Shown piece after piece: positions 10,765-38,341 of a DNA stretch of 64,000 nucleotides (position 1 is its first letter; the number at the start of each line of letters is the position of its first letter). Both the position numbers and the translations under genes were made by a program. The notes beneath the pieces were generated by a model, which ran no database searches, was not told where the DNA came from, and saw nothing but the letters and a program-made list of their open reading frames with translations. Source of the DNA: Muraenolepis orangiensis (Eukaryota; Chordata; Actinopteri; Gadiformes; Muraenolepididae); assembly GCA_027704905.1 (NCBI GenBank), contig CM051020.1, positions 18,293,273 to 18,357,272 of the forward strand. Direction: 5' to 3'.

Positions 10765-13195
10765 TTTTTTTTTTCATACATAAACAAACAACCAAAGTAA
10801 ACAAAAGTACAATAACAGTCGGCAAACAAGTGGCATAACAACAGTGCAATTTGAGTCCTACAACACCAAAAAAAAGGGGACAGGACTAGGACAGAAAAAA
10901 CAAAGACAAAATCGAAAACTAAAGGCACTCTAAATCGAAATCCATTATTAATAACGATATGTAAAAGTCAAACAATGTGTATAATGGGAACAAAAACACC
11001 AACACAACAAATAAAACATAGCCATTGTTAGTCAGTCAGCCGCCCAATAATCACAATTCAACAGCGCAGGTCCAATCCACTACAGTACAGCGATACGGGG
11101 CATGTCCAGCTCCCGTACAGACCTGTAGAAGGGGTCCCACATCCTGGGAGATCTCCCCAGGGAGCCCCTCACTATGCACCTGGTTTGATCAAGTTTGGCT
11201 TCATTTAGGATTTTTAACCACAAGGTATGTGAAGGGGATATTGGAGACTTCCACATGAGCAATATCAAGCGTCTGGCTAGTAAAGTAACGAAGGCTACCT
11301 AGGTGGTCTCCAGAGAAGAGAGTGGCACTGTGGGTGGACTCACACCAAACAAATAGTATTAGGAGCAATCGGTTTTTTGGACCGAAATCTAAAGAGTTCG
11401 GTCCAATAAGAGTGTAAAACCGGACAAGACCAGAACATGTGTGCATGACTCGCCGGTGCTTGGCGACACCTGTCACAAGTTGGGTCCACCTCTTTATATA
11501 TTTTAGAGAGCCTGACCTTAGTGAATTGTGTGCGATGCACAACTTTGCACTGAATCAGTCCATGTCTAGCACAAATAGACGATTTATGTACTTTAGCGAG
11601 GGCTTCTTCCCAGAGTTCTTCAGAAATCTCCTCCCCAAGATCTATTTCCCAAAGAGATTTAATGGAGTTCAGGGTGACTAGACGAAGAGAATAAATCTGA
11701 GCATAAATACACGTCATCATTCCCTTCAGAGTAGATGACGGCCTAAGGAGTGTGTCTAATGACCAATCAGTAGGGTGATGAGGAAACTGAGGAAATCTAT
11801 TGCTAACAAAACTGCGAATCTGTAGATACCTGAAGAAATGTTGCCTAGGTAGTGCACATTGATCAGATAGCTGTTGGAAAGGTCTTTGAATGATTCAATG
11901 CCTCGGTTAGACCAAATAGTAAATGCACCACCTACTAAAGATGGAGGGAAAACATGATTTGCAGTTATAGGGGCTAATGTAGAGTATGTTTGGAGACCAA
12001 AGAAACATTTGAAATGATTCCAAATTCTCAAGGATGTTTTGACAATTGCATTTTTAGTATAAGCAGAGGAAGGGCTCTTAATGGGAGAGTGAGCCAATGC
12101 TGAGAGAGGTACTGGATTACAGGAAGCAGCCTCCATTCCAAACAGGCAGAGAGTGATGTGAATCAGGACTGTATTATTCTCAGATTAGCAGCCTAATAAT
12201 AGAACCTCAAATTCGGCAGAGCAAGTCCACCCAGCGCCTTTGGTCTCTGTAAAAATAGCTTGAGTAAGAATAATAGTAAAGAGATAATAGTGTCAGTTTT
12301 ACGAAAAAAATGTTTGAGGGAGGAAAATGGGCACACATTGAAATAAACATAGACATTTGGGGAGTGTATTCATCTTAATGGAATTAATTCGGGCAACCAG
12401 AGACAGATTCAACACTGACCAGCGATCTAAGTCTTCCTGTACGTGGGTCAGAAGGGCAGAAGGGAAAATTAGCTTTATAAAGGTCTTTAAATGTATCAGT
12501 CACCTGGATCCCGAGGTAAGTGAAGCTGTGTAGTAGCAGTAGACTATGTAGAGAGAACTCACGGGCCGCTCTATCTAAAGGGAACAATTAGCTTTTACTT
12601 AAATTTAGTTTATAACCGGATATAGCACCAAATTAACTAAGGATAGAGAGAGCTGCAGGGACAGACACAGAGAAATGAGAGACATAAAGAAGAAGGTCGT
12701 CCGCATAAAGTGGGTACCGGTGGGGTTAAAGAACTCACTCATGAGGTCTCTAATGGTCTTAGCAGACCCTGAAGGCGTAGCAGTCTTCTTGGAGGAGCGG
12801 TTCAGCTGTGGACTAAGCTAACAATTAAAGTCACCACCTAAGATAAGGAAGTGTGAGGAAGCGTACACATTCACCAGTAGGACAGGGGTGTCATATATCT
12901 TGCCAGTAACGATCAGGTATCTGCCATTTGGATCAGAAACCATCTGAAAGAAAAGTAAAGGGAACAGATTTGTGTATCAAAATAGCAACTCCTCTAGACT
13001 TGCTGTGGAATGATGAATAGTAAACATGTCCAATCCACCCATTCCTAATTCTAGAAAAAACTGATGGTTTGAAGTGTTTCCTGAAGATAAATCACTTCAG
13101 CCCCCAAATATTGAAGATGGCGCATGACTCTGGTGCGCTTAACTGGGGAATTGAGTCCTTTGCAATTCCAACTAGTGAACTTGAGGGGGCCCCTG
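10765..13195 (-). mobile_element. L1/Tx1-type LINE, ORF2 remnant with internal deletion
   Basis: Read on the minus strand. ORF2 opens near 13185 with endonuclease-type sequence (SWNCKGLNSPVKR, then YLGAEVIYLQET). Near 12720 it passes directly to a YADDLLLYVS reverse transcriptase box at about 12710-12680. Most of the endonuclease-RT interval is therefore missing. Downstream are FTYLGIQVTDTFKDLYKANF (12540-12480), FKDLSNSYLIN (11905-11870), the C-terminal cysteine motif CDRCRQAPASHAHMFWSCP (11480-11420) and ILLMWKSPISPSHTLWL (11265-11215). The 3' UTR ends in an A-run at about 10775-10765. Several frameshifts make it inactive. Confidence 0.85.
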
Positions 13196-13589
13196 TCAGG
13201 GTGCTGAATTAACCTGGGCTGGACCATTTAAAGATAATGAGGAAGTATGAAGGACCGGCGGCATAACCAACAAAACAAAGTGCAATGATGAATACAATAA
13301 AAGTAAAACCAAAAAACATACAAGACGAGAACGTGAAACATACAGACTATCCAAAACTCTTGAATGTGCTGTCTTCAACCAATTGTCCTTGGACCCCCAG
13401 CAGTCTGGTTTCAAGGCGAGTCACTAGACAGAGACTGACCCTACGAGGGCCCAAAAGATCACAGGTGCCTCTGGTGAGACGGATGGAGCGACAGTTTAGA
13501 GGGAGGAAGTTAATGATCCAATGTGTCGTCATTGTACTGTGGTTATGTGTTTGATGTGTTACTCTGTGGAGTTTCAGCTATCTTGTGGA

Positions 13590-13730
13590 GGGTGTGTGTC
13601 GTTAGTGGCTGGTTTAAAACTCACCCGGTCCCTGAGTCAGACTGATTAGAGTCTAGGGCTTCACACCTGTGGGTCCTTGTTAATCAAGGCCCACAAGTTA
13701 AAGCAGCCACCATTCCCACCACACACACAC
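13590..13730. repeat. Dispersed foldback-like repeat, copy 1
   Basis: Begins GTGGCTGGTTTAAAAC, contains a CTGAGTCAGACTGATTAGA core and ends near AAGCAGCCAC followed by a CA run. Related copies are at 31695-31820 and, more diverged, 20770-20880. The ends are roughly inverted relative to each other. Confidence 0.45.
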
Positions 13731-14124
13731 TCAGGGGGAGCACTAGGATGGACAATCTGCTCTCTATCAACTACAAACGGCTGGTTAACGTGTGAATTGA
13801 GCAGACAAGTCTTTGCCGTCTGCATTTCAGTGGAAAAAGGCTAACACATGTTTATCCACAGGCAGTGCACCTACTGAACCGCTAGGAGTGCTGCCATTTT
13901 CACTTTCATAACATTGTCATTAACATTACACTTACATACTTAAACAACATACCAAAAAAACCTAAAAAATCATGTACAGTCAACACATTCGTTCACATAA
14001 CATCCTTCATGGCTGAACACAACAACATGTGTGGCCAACACATAGTTTCACTGGAGACGGCCTGGGGAGCAGCTGTGCAGGGTCGGAAACATCTGCATTC
14101 ACACCCACCCACCGAGCGGTGGGA

Positions 14125-14205
14125 CGGAGAGACAAGATACAAGATTTGTTTTCGCCATTTGCAACAAGCTCAATGGAATGCTTACTCCCCCTTCCTTAGC
14201 GACCA
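14125..14205 (-). mobile_element. Non-LTR retrotransposon 3' tail fragment (reverse)
   Basis: Reverse complement of the tail seen at 7150-7275: ATACAAGATTTG, then GCCATTTGCAACAAGC and a CTTACTCCCCCTTCC motif. Confidence 0.5.
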
Positions 14206-14552
14206 GTGTGACACTCGCTGTGATAAAAGTGATACTTTTTAATCACAGTGAACAAACTGCTTTTCTTAGGCCAACCAGAAAGTCAGCACACATTTATTGA
14301 GCATAATGTATATATTCACCCTCAATTCCTCTGTAGAATTATACATCTCAGGGTAAAAAAAAGGCAATATAACTAATATTTGTACACAAACTCGGGCCGT
14401 TGTTTCTTACAGAGACAGCATGTTGTCAAATGTTACCCTTGAGACATGACTCGAAGCCTCCCTGCCTTCGGACACTGCCTAAGGAAGGCATCATTCTAGC
14501 CGTTTGACCTTTCCCTCACAGCCTTGACGCCTCGGTGCCAGGAGGCAGCATG

Positions 14553-14615
14553 ACAACGACGAGTTGAACATAACTCATGTCATGTCATGACACGTTATGT
14601 TCAACTCGTAGTTGT
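14553..14615. repeat. Short inverted duplication
   Basis: Arms 14553-14574 and 14594-14615, 22 bases with one mismatch, separated by 19 bases made of TCATG repeats. Confidence 0.85.
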
Positions 14616-14789
14616 ACCAATCCCGCTGCTCAGTAAACGCCTCCTCGCAAGTCTGTCCGTAACACAAAATGATCTTTTTATTGTAGCATCAACTAAATGG
14701 TGACAGCTATGTGGTTTCCATGACAACAGTCTCCATATACCCACCAACGACTACAAAACAAACACTACGTTAACTAACGAACTAAACCG

Positions 14790-14793
14790 CATA

Positions 14794-14837
<44 letters not shown>

Positions 14838-15112
14838 ATATACCTACGTATTACTATATACCTACGTATTACTGTTATAATACTGTAAATTATCTTCATT
14901 TATCAATACATTTAGACTTCATTTAGAATTATTTGAACTATTTTTGTTTATAATAGTTTTATTTTAGTTAGTTGTTTTGTTTTTTAGCTTAGGTATTAGT
15001 ATTCTTGTGTGTGCATTTATTCCCCCTGTGTCAACTGTTGCACCTTAATTTCCCTCGGGATTAATAAAGTTTTCTGAATCTGAATCTGAATCTGAATATA
15101 TATATATATAAC
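14790..15112 (+). mobile_element. LINE 3' UTR with TCTGAA tail
   Basis: An AT-rich UTR containing TACCTACGTATTACTG, CAACTGTTGCACCTTAATT and TCCCTCGGGATTAATAAAG, ending in a run of TCTGAA units. The same UTR with a TCTTGAA tail is at 37615-37892, so both are copies of one non-LTR family. A (TA)n tract at 14798-14833 begins the copy. Confidence 0.75.
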
Positions 15113-15410
15113 GAAGATCAATGTTGCATTTTCCACTGAATGAAAGGAATGAAAGGAACGTCGTCCATACGGGTTGTATGATAAACAGAGGAGGAGGAGG
15201 AGGAGGAGGAGGACGACTTGAAATGACCGTCGAGCCTCAGGGGGGAATTGACTAATTGTGTTCCAGGTGTCCAACCTTGTCTCTCTTATGATGGATCCTC
15301 AGGACTAGAACACTCTGTCAAACAGTGGCTGTGTGTCAACACAACACGGTCAACTCCCTCCACGCGTTGACCTCAAGGTTTCCATGTTTTACCTTTGAAT
15401 GAGATGTTAA

Positions 15411-15719
15411 GTATAAACTGTAGTATAAACGGTATACTACAGTTTACCATACAGACTATAAACTGTAGTATAGACTGTAGTATAAACTGTAGTATAGACT
15501 GTAGTACAAACTGTAGTACAAACTGTAGTACAAACTGTAGTATAAACTGTAGTATAGACTGTAGTATAAACTGTAGTATAGACTGTAGTACAAACTGTAG
15601 TACAAACTGTAGTACAAACTGTAGTATAAACTGTAGTATAGACTGTAGTATAAACTGTAGTATAGACTGTAGTATAAACTGTAGTATAAACTGTAGTATA
15701 AACTGTAGTATAAACTGCT
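15411..15719 (+). repeat. 12-bp minisatellite with 84-bp higher-order repeat
   Basis: Unit GTAGTATAAACT with variants TATAGACT and TACAAACT. The variant order repeats every seven units (84 bp): the TATAGACT-TACAAACT junction is at 15493 and again at 15577. It produces an artefactual reading frame of repeated Asn/Asp-Cys-Ser-Ile/Thr. Confidence 0.9.
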
Positions 15720-15771
15720 AATATTTTGGCCTATTGTGAAACTTCAAAACAACCCCGTTTCCTTGAGGATG

Positions 15772-16113
<342 letters not shown>

Positions 16114-16268
16114 AGTTGGTGAGTTTTAGTGAGAAGTCTATACCTGCAGCATAAGTGAAGGCAAAATGCAAACGCAGAAGGAAGTGCTTTGTGTGGTTTC
16201 CTGTTTACGCGGCCGTTTCGCGGTGCAGGAACGGCGCTCACATCCGTTCGTCACGCGACTGTCTACAG

Positions 16269-16735
16269 AGTCCTCCAGGTCAGGGCTTCCCAACCGCCGG
16301 GCCGCGGACCGGTACCGGGCCGTGGAGGTGTTACTGCCGGGCCGCCAAACAGCTGTGTGCTTATCATCATATTTGACTCAAATAATTTGAGTATAGGTGA
16401 ACGGCGGGCGGTATAATCTATATATATAGATTATATAGCGGTATATATGGGCGGTATAATCTATATATATAGATTCAATATATATCGGCGCATAACGAGA
16501 GACTTTCAGTTACACGCGCTACTAAAGAGACTACGCGCTAGTGACGTGTCTGTCGAACGAGCCGGGGTTTGTTACGGCGCTCCGCGTACATGCGCGTTTA
16601 TACTGAAATCGAGCCCTGCCGTTTGGTTAGGGGTGTGTGTTGACACACACTTTGACAACCGGTCCGCGAGATTTTTTTCATGTATCTGCCGGTCCGTGGC
16701 ACAAAAAAAGGTTGGGAACCCCTGACCTAGAGGGC
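16269..16735. mobile_element. Non-autonomous hAT-like DNA transposon
   Basis: The left end CAGGGCTTCCCAACC and the right end GGTTGGGAACCCCTG are inverted repeats. They extend outward to about 23 bases with two mismatches. The subterminal sequence (GGGCCGCGGACCGGTACCGG on the left; CCGGTCCGTGGCAC on the right) resembles vertebrate hAT Tip100/Zaphod-type ends. There is no transposase frame. Internally there is a duplicated GGCGGTATAATCTATATATA motif at about 16406 and 16451. The target duplication was not resolved. Confidence 0.65.
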
Positions 16736-16940
16736 CATCAGAGTCACATCACAACCAGGACGGTCATCGTCCTGTAGAAAGGCTGCATTCGCATACGTAT
16801 CCCTCACAACGTGAATACTAATTATCATTGTCATTATGTTTCATTGTGTGCACATCTATGGAGATTGATGAGAATGTCGATGTGTGTAGATGTTCTCAGA
16901 CTTTTTGTTCATGAATGAATATCTTTAACACAGTGGTGAG

Positions 16941-17193
16941 ACTTTACAATAAGGGAACATTAATGAACCATTAGTAAGCATTAGTTAATGCCTTAATAAA
17001 CATTATTATATAGCTTTAGAAAAGGGGTTAGGGTTAACCCCAACCCTATTAAATAATGTATAAATGAATACCTTAGTTAACATGAACACCATTACTTTAG
17101 ATGACATTAACCATTTGTTAACTGTTAAATACATATTACTTACATTAACTCATGTTAATTTAGGGGGCATTAATGTACCCTGATTATGAAGTG
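16941..17193. mobile_element. Probable MITE
   Basis: Imperfect inverted ends of about 25 bases: ACTTTACAATAAGGGAACATT at 16941 and the reverse complement of CAGGGTACATTAATG near 17168-17193. The AT-rich body has a GGGTTAACCC centre near 17030-17045. No reading frame. Confidence 0.45.
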
Positions 17194-19412
17194 ATTTGTG
17201 ACAATATATCTACAAAACAATGCTTATTTTAGAAGATAAGCATTGCTTTGCAGATATATATACAATACATATAGTGTATATATATATATATATGTATGGA
17301 AGGATATGTGGCATTATCAGTGGAGAGGTCAGAGGTCATAGTGTACTCTTAAGATACGCCCACGGTACCAGACACCAAAGGGATATAAGGAAGGCCTTCC
17401 TGAGAAGAGGGTCACTGTCGTGACACTGCGGCATTGTGGGTAAAAATAAAACCCCTCCCTACAACAACAACTACTCAGTGATGTCATCTGCAATGTCCGC
17501 CAGGGGGTGGGTTCATTCATCTATTGTGCACGGGACACAAAGACCACAAAGGGAAAATATGAAACGAGTACAATGCAGTCTTTCACTGACGTTTCTTCTT
17601 CTTCTTTTTCTTCTTCTTCTTCTTCTTCTTCCTCTTATCAGGGGGACCGTGCAGCGTCTGACAAAGAGCTACACAGTTGTAGTTTCTCAACAGCAGGGCT
17701 GAGGAGGTCTCAAAGGGTCAGCAGAAGCCAGCAGGGGACAACAGGAAGCGCTTGAACGCTAAACGGGGTTCATAGGTCAAAACAAACTGAGACGTGAGCC
17801 TGGGTGCTTCCTGACGAGGACTTACCCGGTTTTAGGTCACACATAGTGAGGCCCAGATATCCGGGTTTAAGGAGGCCAGTACCTTAGTTGCAAGCAATCC
17901 CTTTGATATGCCTCCTTGAATTTTAGTACCTGCCAAATGGTCCAATACATCCGCCATTGGCTATAGTGGCAGGTGTTCATTTTGGACCCTGTTCACTTTA
18001 AATATGTCTATTTCTGATTTAGTGAAGTCCTCATTTGAAATAAAAGTATACATATTTTCATCCTCACAAACGGAGGCCATTGAAAGGCCAGCCTCTTGCA
18101 TGTGGTTGAGTGCCGTCGTGATTAGCCTTCATTTGACAGCAGCGTGGCATTTTAATGACGAATCACAAAAAAAAAAATTTATTGGTGCATTTTCCATCCA
18201 TCTGTTCAGTCTTGATCATAAGCGTTCTTTAATTTATATTCATTGTTCACATGTTACAATATGCAACTTGGCACTGAAAAGAGGCCACAGTGTGTGTGTG
18301 TGTGTGGGTGGGCGTGTGTGTGCGAAGCATAAATATGAATACATAAATACATCATAAACTACGATGAACAGCGATTGTTTTATTCAAAGAAAGTCACAGT
18401 TACAAGTGTGAGAATTACAACTGGAAAACTTGAATTTGTTTCAGTAGACACATGGCTGACATGGGTGTTTTTAATACACCTTGTAGGGTTGGTCGGTGTC
18501 ATACAAAACATTTTGAAATCTTAGTTACACAGTTTACCGTGACCTTTCACAAGGTTTCTCTCAATGTTGCATGTTCTGAAAAGTGAGAACATCTGAAGCG
18601 CTCTCTCTCTCTCTCCCTCCCTCCCTCTCACTCTCCCCAAGTGGTGGAAAAACTAAAAACAGTTCCCCTGCTCTGTGAATGGCTGTAAAACAGTCCTCAT
18701 TCCTCATTCGACGCAGCTGTAGTAAGGGCAGCCTGTGCACCAAGAGACGGACCAGACCGGCATAACAAACAGCCCGACCTGTGCGGCCTGCATGCCCTCA
18801 GACGAATTGGCTGTGGTTCACCCTCTTTCCTTTCAGGATGTCAATGAGGATGTCATCGAATGACTGAAATAGTCCTTGGAATTCCATCTGAAACTCACCC
18901 CTCGTATATATATGATCTAGTATATACAGTACGTCCAATAGATCTCTACACACATGCTCTACTAGTACTGGCCATGGATTACAGAGGAACGGCAGGCAGG
19001 TGACTATAATCCACCAAAGGACCAGATGGTGCGGTTTGGCAACCGTGTGATCACACAGACTTCAACTCCATTTACAGTCACTTTAATACAACCAGCAGAA
19101 CCAGGGGGCATTGTCCCATACAAGAGCACCGTCACACAGCAATGCATCGGTGTTGGTATTTAAATAACAAAAACAACAAACCAATAACAAAAATAAAGGG
19201 ATGCGAAAGTTAGGGCAATATGGCAACATGTCACCAAGGGACATGTTTAAAAGACTTCAAACGCAAACCACTCAGTGCATTAGCAACAGCTAGCATTTTA
19301 ATACACACGGCACAACCTTCCTACAGCACAATAGATAACAAGCTGTCCGCCAAGATGGGGTGAATATATTGTCTGGCACATTACAAACAGAGGGAGGGAG
19401 GGAGGGAGGGTG

Positions 19413-19452
<40 letters not shown>

Positions 19453-19457
19453 TTCCC
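17194..19457. other. sat1-apoo intergenic region and apoo 3' UTR
   Basis: Convergent gene ends. Contains a (TTC)n tract at about 17588-17632, short (TA)n near 17278-17292 and a (CT)-rich stretch at 18600-18625. Minus-strand AATAAA signals lie at 18379-18384 and 18178-18183, and may end the apoo transcript. No further gene was recognised. Confidence 0.45.
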
Positions 19458-33793
<14,336 letters not shown>

Positions 33794-35499
33794 AGCACAC
33801 CTGGCACCAAAATCAGATACCAGCATTGATCAACCGTTAATGAGACAGGGAGAGAGTATAGGGGGCAGAGACCTCTGCATCACAATTGCTTTCCCTGGAC
33901 CAAACTGCTGAAACTGCACCATCTACGTCCAAACACATTATTAATGTTATTGCAACTCTGTGGACTATGTGGGTGCAAAGTGGATTTGCTTGAGGTCTTT
34001 TGCATCACAACTTCTGAGGAACCGGTCTTCTGCAGAGATGGTGAGACACCGGGCATATACCAAAAGCTCACGTCAAGCAACACGGAAAGCTAAACCATGG
34101 GTTTGGCTTTAATGTAAGGCTAGGTTACCCTTCCATGCCATGTGACACCAACAGTATGAAACAATGGTTTTGATTGAGGCTACAGTTTACTTCAGGATAA
34201 GTATGGACCCCGCAAACCATGGCTTAAGACTGGATTAGATTAGATGACCCCCAACTGCAGTACAGACAGTTGGGGATTTGTTTTTATCTGGGCTGCTAAA
34301 ACCCAATCCCTGCAAGCTCTGGAGTTGGGCTGACATGGGGACATTCAGCATTTTTTTCCCGTCAATTCAGTCCAAAACAAGCAGATTTCCCCTTCGGCTT
34401 CCAAGCGTATACGCGGCTCTTCTCAGTACAAAAGAGGGGCTTAGGCCTTGTTGGGGCCGCAAACAAAGAAAGGCAGGCATGGCCTGGTCAGGCTACCACA
34501 AGCACCATCACTTAAACTAAATAATAACCACTGTGTAACAATTATTTTTATTATTGCTAACCTTTCGTTACACAGAAATCTTAATTTATATAACAGAAGG
34601 GGCAAATTAATGTACTATCTGCACAGAGACTTACTCATACACAACTGTTTACACCCTCACAGAGCAAATTACATTGCAGAATCAGCACTCACCTCTGATT
34701 GGCCACGGGCATGTCAGAGGGGGTTGTCTGAGCCAATCAGAGGACGGTGCCCCTTGTATCCGGTAGATTCTAACAAGTTCCTTTTTCTGACAGCAATCAC
34801 CTAAACAGGGCCGACACACAACCGATTCACTACAGCTTGATCATCAGCCAGTCAGCAAGAAAGCAATACAGTGGTCGTTGTACATTATACACATCAAGGA
34901 TATGGTCAAAAGGCCAATAAACACGCATGCTTAGAGTTACAGTTTTACATTTTTACATTTTCAAAACAATGCATTGCCATGTAGCTTATACATTAAATAC
35001 ATATAACAAATCCACCAAGTCTCCATATACTTCAATACAGAAGTAACACTACATACTTGGTACGTGTATTTGAATTCCTACCCCCAAAAGGGCCTAAATA
35101 AAATATATAACAAATAAATAATAAAGATATCATTTTTCTAATTACATTTTAAGTCACATTTGCATTGTTCAATTCCTTGTGATGACAACAAGCGCCCAAG
35201 AGCATGAGAGCACTGAGAATGTGCCCTAGTCTACCATGAGAAGTGATTGGACCAAATGACACGTCAGAAAACAAGATGAAAGATGATAATGGGGGTGGGG
35301 GGGGGGGGGGGGGGGGGGTCGCCATGGTGAAGGTGTGAACTTAAAGAGTTTTGAATGAAGCCTACCTTTTAGAGCCGGCTGACAAATCACAGGCTTGACT
35401 GGTAGCGCGCTTTGGGGACGCTCACATGTCCTGTGTTTGTGTTTCCCATGTTCTGTTCCCAGGTGGACATGAAACAAAAACCAGCAGGTGAGAAAGCGT

Positions 35500-36240
35500 G
35501 TGCAGTCTGTGTACCGTGTCTCCGTCTGTGTACCGTGTCTCTGTCTCTGTCTGTGTACAGTGTCTCTGTCTGTGTACAGTGTCTCTGTCCCTGTACAGTG
35601 TCTCTGTATGTGTACTGTGTCTCTGTCTGTGTACAGTGTCTATGTCTCTGTACCGTGTCTCTCTGTGTACAGTGTCTCTGTCTCTGTACAGTGTCTCTGT
35701 CTGTGTCTGTCTGTGTACAGTGTCTCTGTCTGTGTACTGTGTCTCTGTATGTGTACAGTGTCTGTCTGTGTACAGTGTCTGTCTGTGTACAGTGTCTATG
35801 TCTCTGTACCGTGTCTGTCTGTGTACAGTGTCTCTGTACCGTGTCTCTGTCTGTGTACAGTGTCTATGTCTCTGTACCGTGTCTCTATATGTGTACCGTG
35901 TCTCTGTCTGTGTACAGTGTGTCTATCTGTGTACCGTGTCTGTATGTGTACAGGGTCTCTGTCTGTGTACAGTGTCTCTGTACAGTGTCTCTGTCTGTGT
36001 ACAGTGTCTCTGTCTCTGTACTGTGTCTCTGTATGTGTACAGTGTCTCTGTCTGTGTAGTGTCTCTGTCTGTGTACAGTGTCTATGTCTCTGTACCGTGT
36101 CTCTGTCTGTGTACAGTGTGTCTATCTGTGTACCGTGTCTGTATGTGTATAGTGTCTGTATGTGTATAGTGTCTGTATGTGTACCGTGTCTGTATGTGTA
36201 TAGTGTCTGTATGTGTATAGTGTCTGTATGTGTATAGTGT
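35500..36240. repeat. GTGTACAGTGTCTCTGTCT minisatellite array
   Basis: About 740 bp of units GTGTACAGTGTCTCTGTCT and shorter variants, including TATGTGTATAGTGTCTG at the right end. Open in all three plus frames as Val/Cys/Leu/Ser repeats, which is an artefact. Confidence 0.92.
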
Positions 36241-37265
36241 CAGTCTCAGTGTCAGTAAACGGGCTTGTTTACAAATGCTAATTGAGTGGACAGAGCGTGT
36301 CAGATACGTGTAGTCACGTTAAAGTCCACTTAGCTTTCGAGGATGACACTGGAGCCTGAGTGTTAACCCTAACCCTGTCAGAATACTAGGATAGTAAATC
36401 ACGCCCAACCAACCACCTGTCAGCGGGAAATTAAATCAAATAACCCTGGTACCGGTCCTATGGGCTGGAGAGAAGGCATGCCACCAGGACACTCAGTGTT
36501 ATAACGTTATCCTAATGGAAGAACCGAATTTAGAGCTCGACAGTGGCTTTGTGTATTAATGGAGCCATCTGGGGAGCCGTGACAATGAAATAGAATACAC
36601 TAGAACCTAATCTAATGTAATCTAATGAGCAGCAGACAGCAACAGAGAGGTGTCTGAGCTGTCAGCTAGCTAGCTGCTCGTCTCATCCCGTCTCACCTCG
36701 GCGCTGCGATTCTCCACAACCCCTCGTCGGCCAGGCAGCTCCTGCAGACATGGGTTGCGGGTTTGATTCCGGAATCAGGAAAACGGACGGCTGAAGTGCA
36801 TTGCCAGCTCTTCCATCGGCTGTCCCCCCTCCTCCCCCCCCCACCCCGGAGGCGCCTAAACTCTCTGTCTCTGAGTTAAAAGGGTAGCAAACATCAGCAG
36901 TCAGTGCTCTGTCTGGACGCCATTTTCTGCACTGTGGCGTCATTTCCCTTCCGGACGGAAGTGAAGGGCGTTGTGCAGTGCAGTGAGGGACCACCTGTCC
37001 GTCAAACCAGGAGATGCTCAACTCATTAAACCATTCATTAGACCACCTGTCCGTCAAACACAGAGATGATCATGGTTTAACTCATTAAAATCACTCATTA
37101 AATAAAGATGTAATAATATCCCACTGCTACTGGAAGTGTGACATTCATAATAACAATCAGATATGGGACACATGGCACCTGTCATCTGCTGACACGTTGA
37201 AACCTCCATCCTGAACATCCTAACTTGTTGGGTCTGAATTACCTGTATGATTATGATTATGATTA

Positions 37266-37342
<77 letters not shown>

Positions 37343-37439
37343 ATTTCATTCATTTCGTGGCGTGGATGCATATTACGTTACACCACATAATGCGTCATTG
37401 TTGTATCGTTAGTCTAGTCCAGTGGTCTTGGTTCACTGA

Positions 37440-37892
37440 CCATATAATAAGGTACATATTGTTATTATATTTTTTTGGTCAACGCACTGTAAATCCTTTC
37501 ACTGTAATTTTGCACTGTCAATTCTATTTCACTTTTCACTTTTCACTTTTCACATGTCACTTTTTCAGTATTCATCTGAGTTATTTATTAATATTTTATT
37601 ACTGCCAATTTGCACTATACGTATTGTTGTGTATTGTATATACCTACGTATTACTGTAATAATACTGTAAATTGTGCAATTCATCTATCAATACATTTAG
37701 ATTTCATTTAGAGTTAATTTAGTTATATTTTGTTTATACTAGTTTTGTTTAGTTAGTTTGTTATTTAGTTTTTAGCTTTTAGGTATTAGTATATTTTTGT
37801 GTGCATTTATTCCCCTTGTTTCAACTGTTGCACCTTAATTTCCCTCGGGATAAATAAAGTTATCTTGAATCTTGAATCTTGAATCTTGAATA
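37440..37892 (+). mobile_element. LINE 3' UTR with TCTTGAA tail
   Basis: Same UTR as 14790-15112 (TACCTACGTATTACTG, TTCAACTGTTGCACC, TCCCTCGGGATAAATAAAG). It ends in four TCTTGAA units. The left boundary is an estimate. Confidence 0.7.
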
Positions 37893-38325
37893 ATAGGACT
37901 ATATAATAGCACATTACAGTTTTATTAAGAAGCTCAAAACATGAAACATGTGTATGTGGAATAAATATCTTTCAATGGATAGCACAACCATATCTATTTT
38001 TTCTATTATACTGAATGATGTTTTTCCGCCATGTTTTCAAACAGACCCAATTACAAAACGTGTTAATGTCAACGCCGTAATAACTTTTAATTGTAAAGAT
38101 GTGTTTTATTTTATTAACGTGAAAATACTCCACGACACTTAAATAGGGAACAATATTGACTATGACCACAGTAGGCCTACATTTTATACTTTAACTCCCA
38201 TCCAACGTTTTTGCTATTGATTTAAATATTTAATATCGCATCGCACCAATTACACCATCACCGTCTGCCTAAATTGAACGGTTGTCTTAATTAAACTACA
38301 CATTGCGGTATGGACTACAAACGTC

Positions 38326-38341
38326 ACGTCAGATGACGTAA
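38326..38341. promoter_or_regulatory. CRE-like motif upstream of eif2s3
   Basis: CGTCAGATGACGTAA places a full TGACGTAA site about 430 bp before the eif2s3 ATG, with a second TCACGTCA immediately to its left. Function is inferred. Confidence 0.3.

Noticed and set aside
17030..17045. Telomere-like TTAGGG motif (also CCCTAACCCTAA-like near 36365)
   Set aside because: Only one or two units within a MITE or unique sequence.
35412..36237. 215-249 residue ORFs of Val/Cys/Leu/Ser repeats
   Set aside because: Translation of a minisatellite that is open in all three frames. No start context, domain or splice structure.
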